Assembly (NCBI RefSeq): GCF_014698735.1 | Contig: NZ_JACJTQ010000010.1 | Location: 1-64,000, forward strand | From: Anabaena catenula FACHB-362 | GTDB lineage: Bacteria; Cyanobacteriota; Cyanobacteriia; Cyanobacteriales; Nostocaceae | Direction: 5' to 3' | Length of the DNA: 64,000 nucleotides | Shown: in pieces, positions 49,297 to 58,510 of the stretch | Layout: the number at the start of each line of letters is the position of its first letter | How positions within the stretch are numbered: position 1 is the first letter of the stretch | Notes under the pieces: generated by a model | The model's input: only the letters and a program-made list of their open reading frames with translations | Databases searched by the model: none | What the model was told of the DNA's origin: nothing | Made by a program: the position numbers and the translations under genes

Positions 49297-49402
49297 ACAG
49301 CAAACATCGCAGCAAAATCAATACTGTATTTTTGCTGCGGTTTACATCTGACAAATTTTCAGCTTTGATTTTGAGCATTATTTTATTTAATACCTTTCTG
49401 AA

Positions 49403-50953
49403 ATGACAGCTAAAAAAGTAATTAACTATCCATCAAAATTAATATTGGCTTCTCCTTGGTTGATTATATTTATCTTTTCGGTTATCGGTCTTATCGGCAT
49501 TCTCAACCATTCAATGTGGAGAGATGAACTAAATCCTTGGTTGATTGTTAGAGATAGTAAATCTTGGCAAGATTTAATTGAGAATATTCGTTATGAAGCT
49601 CATCCTGTGCTGTGGTATTTCTCTTTGGCATTGCTGAGGAATATTGCTGATACACCTATCATCATGCAACTATTTCATTTATCTCTGGCAATTTCTTCTG
49701 TGACCATTGTTTGGTTATATAGTCCTTTTAATTATAGACAAAAGTTCCTTTTTACATTTACCTATCTCCCTTTTTATGAATTTCTCTTAATTTCTCGAAA
49801 TTATGCTTTCGGAATGTTGTTTATTTTTGCTTTTTGTGCAGCTTTTCCATCTAGGAAAAAAACTTATATTACTTTAGCAATTTTATTAGGATTAATGGCA
49901 AATACTAATGCCTATGCCCTATTGATATCATTTGCTTTCTTATTAACTTTAATATTTGAATTTTGTTTTGATATTGAACATCGTCAGCAGTATCTTCAGA
50001 AAAATAAAAAAGCTGACTTATTTATAAGTATTGCAATCATTATCGCTTGTTATATTTTGGCAATAAATATTATTACTCCTCCTGCTGATAGTTATCTTCA
50101 TGGAGGATTAAATACTGGCTGGTCTATGACACTAGATTTGCGCCATTTCTTGAAAAGTATAGGTAGATTATTTGGTGGTTATTTTTTAATAATACCCGCA
50201 TCTAAACGCTGGCTAGATTTAATTGTCTGTGCCGTAATTGCTATAGTCATGGTAATTCTAACTTTAATTAAGTTATCTAAAAAACCCTTTGCTCTCTTTT
50301 TTTACATCATTGGAACTTTAGAGATATTTACATTTGCCTACTTGAGATTTTCTGGTTCAGGGCCTCGACATTTTGGGCATTTTTATTTAATTCTTTTGGC
50401 TGCGTTATGGCTGGGAAGTTATTATCAAGAATCGAGTCTTTTTACCACCAAATTTATTATCCCACCCAACTCACTTAAATTCGTTCATAAATGGCAATAT
50501 ATAATGTTTATGGCGACTTTATATATGCAATTTTTTGGAGGTATTTATGGCTTTTCTAGAGATATGATTATACCTTTTTCTGCCAGTCGAACAACAACAC
50601 AGTATATTCAGAAGTCTCAGCTAGATAATGAATTTATTGTTGCTAGTCGAGATGCAAATATGGCTGCATTATCAGGTTATCTTAACCGTAAATTCTATTA
50701 TCCTGAACGGCAAGATATGGGAAGTTTTACCCTGTTTAAAAAAGGACGTGAAGAAGTTGAACAATCAGAAATACTAGAACAAATTAGTTCTCTTTTAAAT
50801 TTGCCAAAATACAAAAATAAAATTTTACTTATTTTACATAAAAAGCTGCAATTCAATCAAACTGATTTGAAGATTGATCCTATCAAGAGTTTTGAGAAAG
50901 CATGGATAGATACTGAACGATATTATCTCTATTGGGTGAGTCAAAAAAAATAA
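49403..50953 (+). CDS. Polytopic membrane protein, glycosyltransferase-39/83-like
   Basis: A 516-residue protein with about ten membrane helices. The motif SMWRDELNPWLIVRDS near residue 37 is in the first periplasmic loop, where GT-C glycosyltransferases carry an acidic catalytic pair, and EAHPVLWYFSL follows. This suggests a polyprenyl-phosphate-sugar-dependent transferase of the ArnT/PMT type, but no close family is recognised. The C-terminal 120 residues are soluble. Not in an operon with polysaccharide genes. Confidence 0.65.
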   Translation: MTAKKVINYPSKLILASPWLIIFIFSVIGLIGILNHSMWRDELNPWLIVRDSKSWQDLIENIRYEAHPVLWYFSLALLRNIADTPIIMQLFHLSLAISSVTIVWLYSPFNYRQKFLFTFTYLPFYEFLLISRNYAFGMLFIFAFCAAFPSRKKTYITLAILLGLMANTNAYALLISFAFLLTLIFEFCFDIEHRQQYLQKNKKADLFISIAIIIACYILAINIITPPADSYLHGGLNTGWSMTLDLRHFLKSIGRLFGGYFLIIPASKRWLDLIVCAVIAIVMVILTLIKLSKKPFALFFYIIGTLEIFTFAYLRFSGSGPRHFGHFYLILLAALWLGSYYQESSLFTTKFIIPPNSLKFVHKWQYIMFMATLYMQFFGGIYGFSRDMIIPFSASRTTTQYIQKSQLDNEFIVASRDANMAALSGYLNRKFYYPERQDMGSFTLFKKGREEVEQSEILEQISSLLNLPKYKNKILLILHKKLQFNQTDLKIDPIKSFEKAWIDTERYYLYWVSQKK

Positions 50954-51323
50954 GAATTTAGAATAATGGATAAATTCTTTGACTTGTGGATAATTGATAC
51001 CTGATCCAAATAATATCAAGTCGGGGTAATTGCTGATCAAAAAAACTCGACCCGTCCCCGTGTCCCCGTGCGGTTCCTTAATGATAAGTATTCAAACGGA
51101 CATGATATAATTTCTCTCTGCTTTTCATAACTCGGTACTCCAACAAAATTAATTACACGATTAATTACACAGCTTTTTTAGAGGTTAATAACTTTTTCCA
51201 TAGCCATAAATGTTTCACGGACTACAATATGAGAGACTCATGACGGATTTGTGGAAATATGACTGGAAGCAGAACACAAGTGAGGTTAAAATCGCAAGCA
51301 AAGTCTAACTCTGAAGCAAAACT
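50954..51323. other. Intergenic region with dispersed repeat
   Basis: No gene supported. It contains the composite AATTGCTGATCAAAAAA followed by a CCCGTCCCCGTGTCCCCGTG patch (about 51028-51072). The same AATTGCTGATCAAAAAACTC recurs at about 63932-63951, where a CACGGGGACACGGAGACGCG patch follows. Confidence 0.5.
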
Positions 51324-51815
51324 ATGAAAACGGCTGAAAAATTGGCTGCTGGTTGGTTGCTTACACTCGGATTCATGTTTCTAACGATATCAGTCTCAGC
51401 AGTAAGTACAAAAAATACCACACTCAAGCCCATCTTAGCAGGGATAGAGAATGAAGGATTGGTAAGAGATTTTATCAATAAAGATGCTGTCTATCAACTT
51501 GATAATACGGCTATGCAAGGTATCATCTTTGGTGTTCCTACAGCCATATTGGGGGTATGGTTAGCTTTGGGATTGTACAAGCAAAACCAACAAGAGAAAA
51601 AAGCGATTAATCAACAGACAAATGAACATTTGCGATTGCAATTTTATCAAATGTTACAAGAAAATCAGGGAAAAATAACTCTGTTAAGCTTTGCAATGCA
51701 GTCGCAATTACCAGCAACTGAAGCCAGAAAATATTTAGATGAAAAAGCTAAAGAGTTCAATGCGAATTTTCAAGTAACCGAAGAAGGAGCCGTATCATAT
51801 CATTTTGATGTTTAG
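51324..51815 (+). CDS. Hypothetical membrane protein
   Basis: A 163-residue protein with an N-terminal helix (about 8-28, AAGWLLTLGFMFLTISVSAV), a second helix (about 65-84, GIIFGVPTAILGVWLALGLY) and a soluble C-terminal part with FYQMLQENQGKITLLSFAMQSQLPATEARKYLDEKAKEF, which looks like a small winged-helix-type fold. Function unknown. The DUF423 gene follows after 31 bp on the same strand. Confidence 0.65.
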   Translation: MKTAEKLAAGWLLTLGFMFLTISVSAVSTKNTTLKPILAGIENEGLVRDFINKDAVYQLDNTAMQGIIFGVPTAILGVWLALGLYKQNQQEKKAINQQTNEHLRLQFYQMLQENQGKITLLSFAMQSQLPATEARKYLDEKAKEFNANFQVTEEGAVSYHFDV

Positions 51816-51846
51816 TCTCACTTCACTAATTTACGGCTAAGTTCTG

Positions 51847-52227
51847 ATGACGCAGATTTTTTTGACTGTAGCTGCCATTTTCGGTGGTTTGTCTGTTGCA
51901 GGTGGTGCTTTTGGCGCTCATGCTTTGCGGGAAAAAATCAGTGAGCGATCTTTGGAAATTTTCGACACTGGCGCTCGCTACCAAATGTACCACGCTCTAG
52001 CACTTTTGTTAGTCGCTATCCTCATGAGTCGTCTCGAATCACCCCCAGCTACCCTTGTAGTCAGTGGTTGGTTATTTATTGTTGGTGTGGTCATATTTTC
52101 AGGTAGCTTGTATGCTATCAGCTTAACTGGTATCAAGTCATTAGGCGCTATAGCCCCATTAGGAGGAATAGCATTGATGACTGGTTGGGGTGCTTTAGCT
52201 ATTACTGCTGCAAATATGAAATTTTGA
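51847..52227 (+). CDS. DUF423 family membrane protein
   Basis: A 126-residue protein with four helices and the DUF423 marks GGLSVAGGAFGAHALRE, FDTGARYQMYHALALLLVA and FSGSLYAISLTG. It is a common small inner-membrane protein (YwdK-like) of unknown role. Probably co-transcribed with the preceding gene. Confidence 0.88.
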   Translation: MTQIFLTVAAIFGGLSVAGGAFGAHALREKISERSLEIFDTGARYQMYHALALLLVAILMSRLESPPATLVVSGWLFIVGVVIFSGSLYAISLTGIKSLGAIAPLGGIALMTGWGALAITAANMKF

Positions 52228-52283
52228 TATCTAGAAACTTTCAGCTATCAGCAGTTAGCAGGAAAAGTTTCTTGTCAAATTAA

Positions 52284-52418
52284 ATCCCCGAATCCTTAGA
52301 GGATGTTTTAAAAGTTGTGGCTGAGGTATTCAAGACTTTATATCCTCCTTTGTAAAGGGTTAGAGTGAATCGAAATACAACTCTAGACTTTACAAACATC
52401 CTCTAAAAAATCGGGGAT
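52284..52418. mobile_element. MITE-like inverted-repeat element
   Basis: 25-bp terminal inverted repeats (52284-52308 and 52394-52418) matching at 21 positions, with ends ATCCCCGA / TCGGGGAT, enclose 85 bp without a coding frame. Total 135 bp. It sits between the DUF423 gene and the 3' end of the DUF6717-like gene, 11 bp from the latter's stop. Confidence 0.65.
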
Positions 52419-52429
52419 ATTCACATTTA

Positions 52430-52780
52430 TTAATAATATAAACTTTGAGCCTGACAATATATTTTTTGTGGTGGTTCATCAAAATATTTAAACAAAACAG
52501 AACATAACCATCCTTCCACATTATGTTTTTCCCAATGATACCAATAACCATTATATTCTGGTCTAATAGCAATTAACTCAGCTTGATAACCAGGAAAAGG
52601 ACTACTAGAAAATATCATTTTAAAACCTTCATCACAATTATTGATATCCTTAACTAAGATATCAATCATCTCTGGGATACCACTCACAAAAGGTTCTTGG
52701 ATAATTCCCAGTTTTTTATCATCAAAAACCCATGTATGATTATGCCGATATGGGAAAATAATCAAAATTGCATTATTCAT
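52430..52780 (-). CDS. Small conserved protein (DUF6717-like)
   Basis: A 116-residue protein starting MNNAILIIFPYRHNHTWVFD, with many aromatic residues and the end WLCSVLFKYFDEPPQKIYCQAQSLYY. I connect it to the DUF6717 family from memory. Start 52780 has AAGGG upstream; a more distal TTG/ATG would overlap the ABC gene start. Role unknown. It may be an enzyme-less small binding protein. Confidence 0.6.
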   Translation of the reverse strand: MNNAILIIFPYRHNHTWVFDDKKLGIIQEPFVSGIPEMIDILVKDINNCDEGFKMIFSSSPFPGYQAELIAIRPEYNGYWYHWEKHNVEGWLCSVLFKYFDEPPQKIYCQAQSLYY

Positions 52781-52812
52781 ATTCACCCTTGAATTTCTTT
52801 CAATAAACCCCC

Positions 52813-53571
52813 ATGTCCCCAGCACCAGAAATTGCCGTTGAGTTTCGGGATGTCAGCTTCCAAATTAATCGCCGTACCCTGTTATCTCACTTAAATCTCA
52901 CCATCTACCAAGGGGAAGCCCTCGTCTTACTAGGACGCAGTGGTAGCGGCAAGACCACCACCTTAAAATTAATCAATCACCTCCTCATACCCACTCAAGG
53001 ACAAGTTTTAGTCAATGAACGCCCTACAACTGACTGGGATGCCATTCAACTGCGACGGCGCATCGGCTACGTCATCCAGGACATAGGCTTGTTTCCCCAC
53101 GTTAGCGTCGGCGAAAATGTCGGACTTGTCCCTTCTCTAGAAAAATGGACACAACAGCGGATTGAGGCGCGAGTCTATGAAATGTTACACTTAGTTGACT
53201 TAGATCCAGAAACTTATGCCCACCGTTATCCAAATCAGCTATCTGGCGGTCAGCGTCAGCGAGTTGGTGTGGCCAGGGCATTAGCTGCCGACCCGCCTAT
53301 ATTATTGATGGATGAGCCTTTTGGGGCACTCGACCCCATCACTCGCCTAGAATTGCAACAACAGTTCCATCACTTGCAAAGGCAACTGGGAAAAACAGTT
53401 ATCTTTGTCACCCACGACATTCAAGAAGCTTTCTTTCTGGCGACTCGAATTGGGTTGATGTATGAAGGAAATTTAGTTTTTCTAGGAACGAAGGCAGAAT
53501 TCCTCCAATCTCAACATCCAGAGGCCAAGGCTTTTATTGCTTGTTTGAATGCTTGGGAAAACAGCGCTTAA
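52813..53571 (+). CDS. ABC transporter ATPase, glycine betaine/choline type
   Basis: A 252-residue ABC ATPase with Walker A GRSGSGKTT (about 37-45), signature [12 protein letters not shown], Walker B ILLMDEPFGALDPITR and the switch His in THDIQ. The wording GYVIQDIGLFPHVSVGENV is typical of the OpuBA/ProV osmolyte group; the CBS tail of ProV is absent. It is followed 15 bp later by its fused permease-binding protein, so the pair is an operon energising osmolyte or choline-type uptake. Confidence 0.9.
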   Translation: MSPAPEIAVEFRDVSFQINRRTLLSHLNLTIYQGEALVLLGRSGSGKTTTLKLINHLLIPTQGQVLVNERPTTDWDAIQLRRRIGYVIQDIGLFPHVSVGENVGLVPSLEKWTQQRIEARVYEMLHLVDLDPETYAHRYPNQLSGGQRQRVGVARALAADPPILLMDEPFGALDPITRLELQQQFHHLQRQLGKTVIFVTHDIQEAFFLATRIGLMYEGNLVFLGTKAEFLQSQHPEAKAFIACLNAWENSA

Positions 53572-53586
53572 TTTAAGGATTTAACC

Positions 53587-55119
53587 TTGTTTTTAACCCA
53601 ATACGCCCCAGAAATCCTTCTCCGCACCGGGGAACATTTACTATTAGTGGCGATCGCCATGCTAGTGGCCATCTCCATCGGCATTCCTTTAGGCATTCTC
53701 ATCACTCGTCACCCGAAATTCGCCGAACCCATTCTCGGTTTAGCTAACGCCCTACAAACCATTCCCAGTTTAGCTATCTTTGGCTTCCTCATTTCTGTAC
53801 CTTTCCTGGGGGGAATTGGCAAAACTCCTGCCATTGTCGCCTTAACTCTCTATGCTTTGCTTCCCCTGATTCGCAATACCTATGTCGGTATCAATAGCGT
53901 CAATCCAGCGATTCGAGAAGCTGGAAGGGGAATGGGGATGACAGACTGGCAATTGTTGGTTCAGGTAGAAATTCCCCTAGCCTCAGGGGTGATTTTGGCT
54001 GGAGTCAGGGTTGCAACGGTGATCTCCGTGGGAATTGCCACCATTGCAGCTGCGATCGGTGGCGGTGGGTTGGGAGTGTTTATTTTTAGGGGCATTTCTA
54101 CAGTTAATAATCAATTAATTTTAGCCGGAGCAATACCCGCCGCTATCATCGCTTTAGGTGCAGATTTGGGCTTGGGATGGGTAGAAAAACGTCTCACACA
54201 GCAAAGAGACAAAAAGAGCAAAGTTAATCGTCAAATTGGCATCGCATTGGGCATATTAACGTTACTGTTTGTGGGATTAATTGCCTTTACCTTTCGGCAA
54301 ACAGCGCCAACAATAGTGATCGGCTCAAAAAATTTCACAGAACAATATCTATTAGGAGAATTACTAGCTCAACAAATTGAATCTCACACTAAATTAAAAG
54401 TTGATCGCCGCTTCAATTTAGGGGGAACTTTTATCTGTCATGAAGCTGTAAAATCAGGGCAAATTGCTGGCTATGTTGAATACACAGGAACGGCATTTAC
54501 AGCGGTATTAAAGCAGAAACCTATTAGCAATTCTCAAATAGTATATCAACAAGTCAAGCAAGACTACGACCAGAAGTTTAAATTAGCAGTCATGCCGCCT
54601 TTAGGATTTAACAACACCTTCGCTATGATCATTCGGGGTGAAGATGCTAAACGTTTACAGATTAAAACCCTTTCCGAAGCAGCTAAATATACTCCTCAAA
54701 TGCAAGCAGGATTTGGATATGAATTTCTAGAACGAGCAGATGGTTATCCAGGGTTAGCAAAGACTTACGGCTTAAAATTTGCCAAATCTCCCCGACAAAT
54801 GGAGTTAGGATTGATGTATCAAGCCTTAAAGGAAAAGAAAGTAGATTTGATAGCAGCCAATTCTACAGATGGCTTAATTCCTGTTCTAAATTTAGTCATT
54901 TTAGCAGATGACAAAAATTATTTCCCACCTTATGAAGCTGTCCCCATCTTCAATCAAGAAATTCTGAAAAAATATCCAGAGTTACGCGAAGCAATTAACC
55001 AATTAGCTGGTTTGATTTCCACTGAAGAAATCCAAAAAATGAATTATCAAGTAGATAATCAATCTCGTCCAGTTGAAGCGGTCGTTCGTGGGTTTCTTCA
55101 AACTAAATCTAAACTCTAA
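53587..55119 (+). CDS. Fused ABC permease and substrate-binding protein, glycine betaine/choline type
   Basis: A 510-residue fusion. The N-terminal part (about 1-205) is a BPD-type permease with five or six helices and EAGRGMGMTDWQLLVQVEIPLA (the EAA loop that docks the ATPase). A further helix (about 213-233) links to the binding domain (about 240-505, OpuAC type: GSKNFTEQYLLGELLAQQIE, GYVEYTGTAFTAVL, ANSTDGLI). The TTG start lies 15 bp after the ATPase stop. Such fusions need no separate binding protein. The ligand is not certain; glycine betaine, choline or a related betaine is likely. Confidence 0.9.
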   Translation: MFLTQYAPEILLRTGEHLLLVAIAMLVAISIGIPLGILITRHPKFAEPILGLANALQTIPSLAIFGFLISVPFLGGIGKTPAIVALTLYALLPLIRNTYVGINSVNPAIREAGRGMGMTDWQLLVQVEIPLASGVILAGVRVATVISVGIATIAAAIGGGGLGVFIFRGISTVNNQLILAGAIPAAIIALGADLGLGWVEKRLTQQRDKKSKVNRQIGIALGILTLLFVGLIAFTFRQTAPTIVIGSKNFTEQYLLGELLAQQIESHTKLKVDRRFNLGGTFICHEAVKSGQIAGYVEYTGTAFTAVLKQKPISNSQIVYQQVKQDYDQKFKLAVMPPLGFNNTFAMIIRGEDAKRLQIKTLSEAAKYTPQMQAGFGYEFLERADGYPGLAKTYGLKFAKSPRQMELGLMYQALKEKKVDLIAANSTDGLIPVLNLVILADDKNYFPPYEAVPIFNQEILKKYPELREAINQLAGLISTEEIQKMNYQVDNQSRPVEAVVRGFLQTKSKL

Positions 55120-55148
55120 ATTTAGATATCACATTTCGCAAGTTCTAT

Positions 55149-55643
55149 TTACCACCATTTTGTCCCTGGTTCACCTTTAAATGGCCCAACAATATCAGAA
55201 GTAATCCATCCCCCGTAAAAATCACCTGCTTGAGCTTTAACTAACTCATCATTGACATAGCAAGCATCCATTAAACTGGCATAAAAACTATAGTATTCTT
55301 GAATTGATTCAAAATTAGGACTAGGCTGAATATATCGCCAAGCAGCATTATTGACATATTTATCACCCACAGAAATATCATAATATTGACACCAACCTTT
55401 CCATTCACACCAAGTTTTCCTAGGTGTTGCTATTAAATGTTCAATTTTAATATCTTCAGCCGGAATATAATAACCAGGAGGATGACTAGTTTCTAAAACT
55501 CTTTTTCCGCGATTTGTTTCTGCTAAAACAATACCATTAAAAATGATTTTTAGATGTTTATTACTATCTTCTAAAATCGCTGGACGGGGATAATCCCAAA
55601 CTGATTCTTGACCGGGTTGTGGGGGGATAGGATTTGGTTTCAT
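55149..55643 (-). CDS. DUF427 domain-containing protein
   Basis: A 164-residue protein with the DUF427 pattern: ESVWDYPRPAILEDS, KRVLETSHPPGYYIPAEDI, TWCEWKGWCQYYDI and a C-terminal extension with FYASLMDACYVNDELV and PGTKWW. DUF427 forms a small beta barrel; the role is unknown. Convergent with the permease fusion gene, 29 bp apart. Confidence 0.88.
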   Translation of the reverse strand: MKPNPIPPQPGQESVWDYPRPAILEDSNKHLKIIFNGIVLAETNRGKRVLETSHPPGYYIPAEDIKIEHLIATPRKTWCEWKGWCQYYDISVGDKYVNNAAWRYIQPSPNFESIQEYYSFYASLMDACYVNDELVKAQAGDFYGGWITSDIVGPFKGEPGTKWW

Positions 55644-55679
55644 GGTTATTTAATTAATTATTATGACCATTAAATTATA

Positions 55680-56600
55680 TCATTTATTAACTGACACTGT
55701 AGACTGAGAATCATCAAAATGACTATTTATCTTAGATTCAATCAAACTCATAGGAAACATAATTCCTGGCTTTTTAGTAATAGGATTTATGGTTTTAAAT
55801 ACTCTATCCCAAAAACCTTGAATACCATAATTTCGGTTAAAACCAGTATGATGAAGATCATGGAAATCTGAGGGAATAAAAAATATTGATAAGGAACTAT
55901 GACCTTCTAAATTATAAATATTACCTATCAAAGTCCATGCACAAAGTTGAGTGATATCATATCCAAAGATAAAGATAGGTAAAACATCTGTGATGGTAAC
56001 AACAAGATATTCCAAAAGGCTTTTATGTCCAGCTACAAAACTTGATGTATCTTGAAATTCATGATGTTTAAGATGAATTTTGAGAAATGATTTTGTATGA
56101 AATAATCTATGGACTACATAAAAGCCGAAATCAGCAGCAACTATTCTCATCAAAAACCATCCTAAATTTAGAAGTAAACTATTACCTCTATGAACTTCTG
56201 GAGCTAAATATAGTATGATTAATGTTGATATAAAAGCTTTTATTTCTCCTGTAATAATACCTTTTATAGTGAAAGTAGGAAACTCTTGCTTTTTTACTTT
56301 CTTAACTCTTATCGTTAGTTTATCTCTTAAAACATCGTTGCTTTTGATGAATTTTTCAATTAAAATACCAATAACATAAAATGATGTAGAACCAATTAGC
56401 CAGTATAATACTACCTGGGTGATAAAATTAAGTTTTATATTATTGAACAGAAAATAAAATACTTGCTGAACAATTGTACAACTAATAGCAATCTTGAGAT
56501 AAAATTCTAACTCAAAACAGCAATTAAATAACCTTTGCATTTTTTTAAACCCTAATTTATTTAGGTTAATTAATATTTGATTAGTTTTATTAAAAGGCAC
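55680..56600 (-). CDS. Fatty acid hydroxylase / sterol desaturase family membrane protein
   Basis: A 306-residue integral membrane di-iron oxygenase candidate with four or more helices. The histidine boxes are present: HRLFH (about 160), HLKHH (about 176) and HDLHH (about 247), with NYGIQGFWDRVFKT at the end, as in the family. It could hydroxylate or desaturate a lipid, carotenoid or hopanoid; the substrate is unknown. A single gene in an AT-rich area. The first 50 residues are weakly conserved in appearance, so the true start could be later. Confidence 0.85.
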   Translation of the reverse strand: MPFNKTNQILINLNKLGFKKMQRLFNCCFELEFYLKIAISCTIVQQVFYFLFNNIKLNFITQVVLYWLIGSTSFYVIGILIEKFIKSNDVLRDKLTIRVKKVKKQEFPTFTIKGIITGEIKAFISTLIILYLAPEVHRGNSLLLNLGWFLMRIVAADFGFYVVHRLFHTKSFLKIHLKHHEFQDTSSFVAGHKSLLEYLVVTITDVLPIFIFGYDITQLCAWTLIGNIYNLEGHSSLSIFFIPSDFHDLHHTGFNRNYGIQGFWDRVFKTINPITKKPGIMFPMSLIESKINSHFDDSQSTVSVNK

Positions 56601-56851
56601 GTAATTAAAAAGTCAAGTAGCTGATGATCAATCTCATCTCAATGAGATCATTATCTTCTGAATTTGTAATCATCAAAAATCCCATATCAAGAGAATTTCT
56701 TCCTGTTAAAATGTAAAGATTTATCTTAATTGGGCATTTAAAGAATATCATTGTTTGTCACCTTGATAGATATCCCAAAAACAAAACTTAACTAACTAAT
56801 TTACCCAAATTTTTTAGAGATGAGAATTTGACATAAAAAGAGTTTGCCAAA

Positions 56852-58438
56852 TTAATTTTCCTTACTTTCATTATTACCAGCAGGAAGTAGAATACCTTTC
56901 AGCAACAAATTATCCATAAACATCTTCCGCAAAAACCGCTGAATATGAAGATGTTTTCCCGGTTTTACCTTGGTTAAGGTTCGTAACAAAAAGTGAGATT
57001 CACTTACACTTTCTACACCTTCTACAAAAGTTGGTTCAAGGACATCTAACTCATTTTCTTTTAACTGAATTCCTATTTCCTGAATTACTTCATATATATG
57101 TGATAAATTGGAATTATAAGGTACATTAACTTCCACTACTGCAAATATATACTGTTTGGAGTAATTGGTAATTGAGCCAATATCCCCATTACGAATAATA
57201 TGTAATTGACCATTGGGATGTCTGATGCGGGTGGTTCTCAGTTCTATCGCCTCAACAGTACCTTCTACTGTTTTCTCTTCGGCTTTCCCCGCCTCAATAT
57301 AGTCACCTACCAAATAGTAATTTTCAAAGAGAATAAAGAAGCCACAAACTATATCATTAATTAGTGTTTGTGCGCCTAACCCCACAGCGATACCAACAAT
57401 CCCAGCACCAGCGAGAATAGGAGTAGGATTAATATCAAGGATGTAGAGAATGGAAATCGCAACGCTGAAATAGATTAAATATTGCAACAAACTACGAAAC
57501 AAAGGAATCAGAGTTAAGCGTCTGCTTTTTTGAATATCAGTTAAATTATTGTCTTTTAACAACACCTCTTCTAGTAATAAGTAAATCACCTCAAACATCA
57601 CACGACTTATGAAAATGATAGCGATAATTTTGATGATTTTTAAACCAAAAGTGGCTAGTTTAGCTATTAACTGCACCTGCTGAATTACTAATGTGACAGT
57701 GCAGACGTAAATCACAAATTCTAAACACCGTTTTAAAAAGGGAATCAGGTGTTGGAGACGATCATAAAATCTTAATAGATTATCAGGACTGGAGTATCTG
57801 ACGCTCAGAACATCTAGAATATCAACAATTGCTGCAACTGCTTTGAGAATTAGTAATCCCACACCAATGATCAGATAGATTCGTAGTGCGATATATAGAT
57901 ATTCGGAAACTACTATGGGTAATTTGAGAAATTGGGTACAAGTAATCAGCACCCATAACCAGATTCCACCTCTAATTCTTTGATTGAGTGCGGTAAAAAA
58001 AGCGTCAATACTTTCATCATCAGTGGTATTTTTGTCTAAGCTCTTAGCACGATTACTAGCTATCTTCAACCAAGATTTGATAACTTTTAGAGCGAATATT
58101 GCTGCAATTACAACACCACCACTTTTAGAAATACCAATTCCTAATGCCATCCAAAATCCTGATGGAATCCGGCGAATTAAGGCTATTGTATATTGTTGCA
58201 GGTCTTCACCCCGATAGATTAGATAACCATTAGCACCGACAATCAAAATGCACAATACTATGCAACCAAGTAATAACAAACCAGTAATATTGCGGCGCAG
58301 GATTTTAATTTTTATATCGTCACACTTCAATATTGATAATCTAACTAACAACTTGAATAACTTACCTAAAAGCCATCTTAATTTTAGAAAAACAATTATT
58401 AAAATGCCGACTTCAGCCAAAATAATTAATAGGTTCAT
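56852..58438 (-). CDS. MscS-family mechanosensitive channel (long form)
   Basis: A 528-residue protein with about eight membrane helices. The MscS core is near 330-510: the pore helix region ILAGAGIVGIAVGLGAQTLINDIVCGFFILFENYYLVGDYIE, then a beta domain with GTVEAIELRTTRIRHPNGQLHIIRNGDI. It opens under membrane tension to release osmolytes. It is downstream of a second MscS-family gene on the same strand, 72 bp apart, forming a pair, with an inverted repeat between. Confidence 0.9.
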   Translation of the reverse strand: MNLLIILAEVGILIIVFLKLRWLLGKLFKLLVRLSILKCDDIKIKILRRNITGLLLLGCIVLCILIVGANGYLIYRGEDLQQYTIALIRRIPSGFWMALGIGISKSGGVVIAAIFALKVIKSWLKIASNRAKSLDKNTTDDESIDAFFTALNQRIRGGIWLWVLITCTQFLKLPIVVSEYLYIALRIYLIIGVGLLILKAVAAIVDILDVLSVRYSSPDNLLRFYDRLQHLIPFLKRCLEFVIYVCTVTLVIQQVQLIAKLATFGLKIIKIIAIIFISRVMFEVIYLLLEEVLLKDNNLTDIQKSRRLTLIPLFRSLLQYLIYFSVAISILYILDINPTPILAGAGIVGIAVGLGAQTLINDIVCGFFILFENYYLVGDYIEAGKAEEKTVEGTVEAIELRTTRIRHPNGQLHIIRNGDIGSITNYSKQYIFAVVEVNVPYNSNLSHIYEVIQEIGIQLKENELDVLEPTFVEGVESVSESHFLLRTLTKVKPGKHLHIQRFLRKMFMDNLLLKGILLPAGNNESKEN

Positions 58439-58464
58439 AGTTCGGTAATTTTCGCATTTTTATG

Positions 58465-58493
58465 ATACCCAAATCCTCAAAGAATTCGGGTAT
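58465..58493. repeat. Inverted repeat between the MscS genes
   Basis: Arms ATACCCAAAT / ATTCGGGTAT match at 9 of 10 positions around CCTCAAAGA. There is no T-run on either side. It may be a weak transcript end or a small dispersed repeat; it has CCTC and CGGG segments like those of the 52284 element. Confidence 0.35.
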
Positions 58494-58510
58494 ATCTATT
58501 CTGAACTTTC

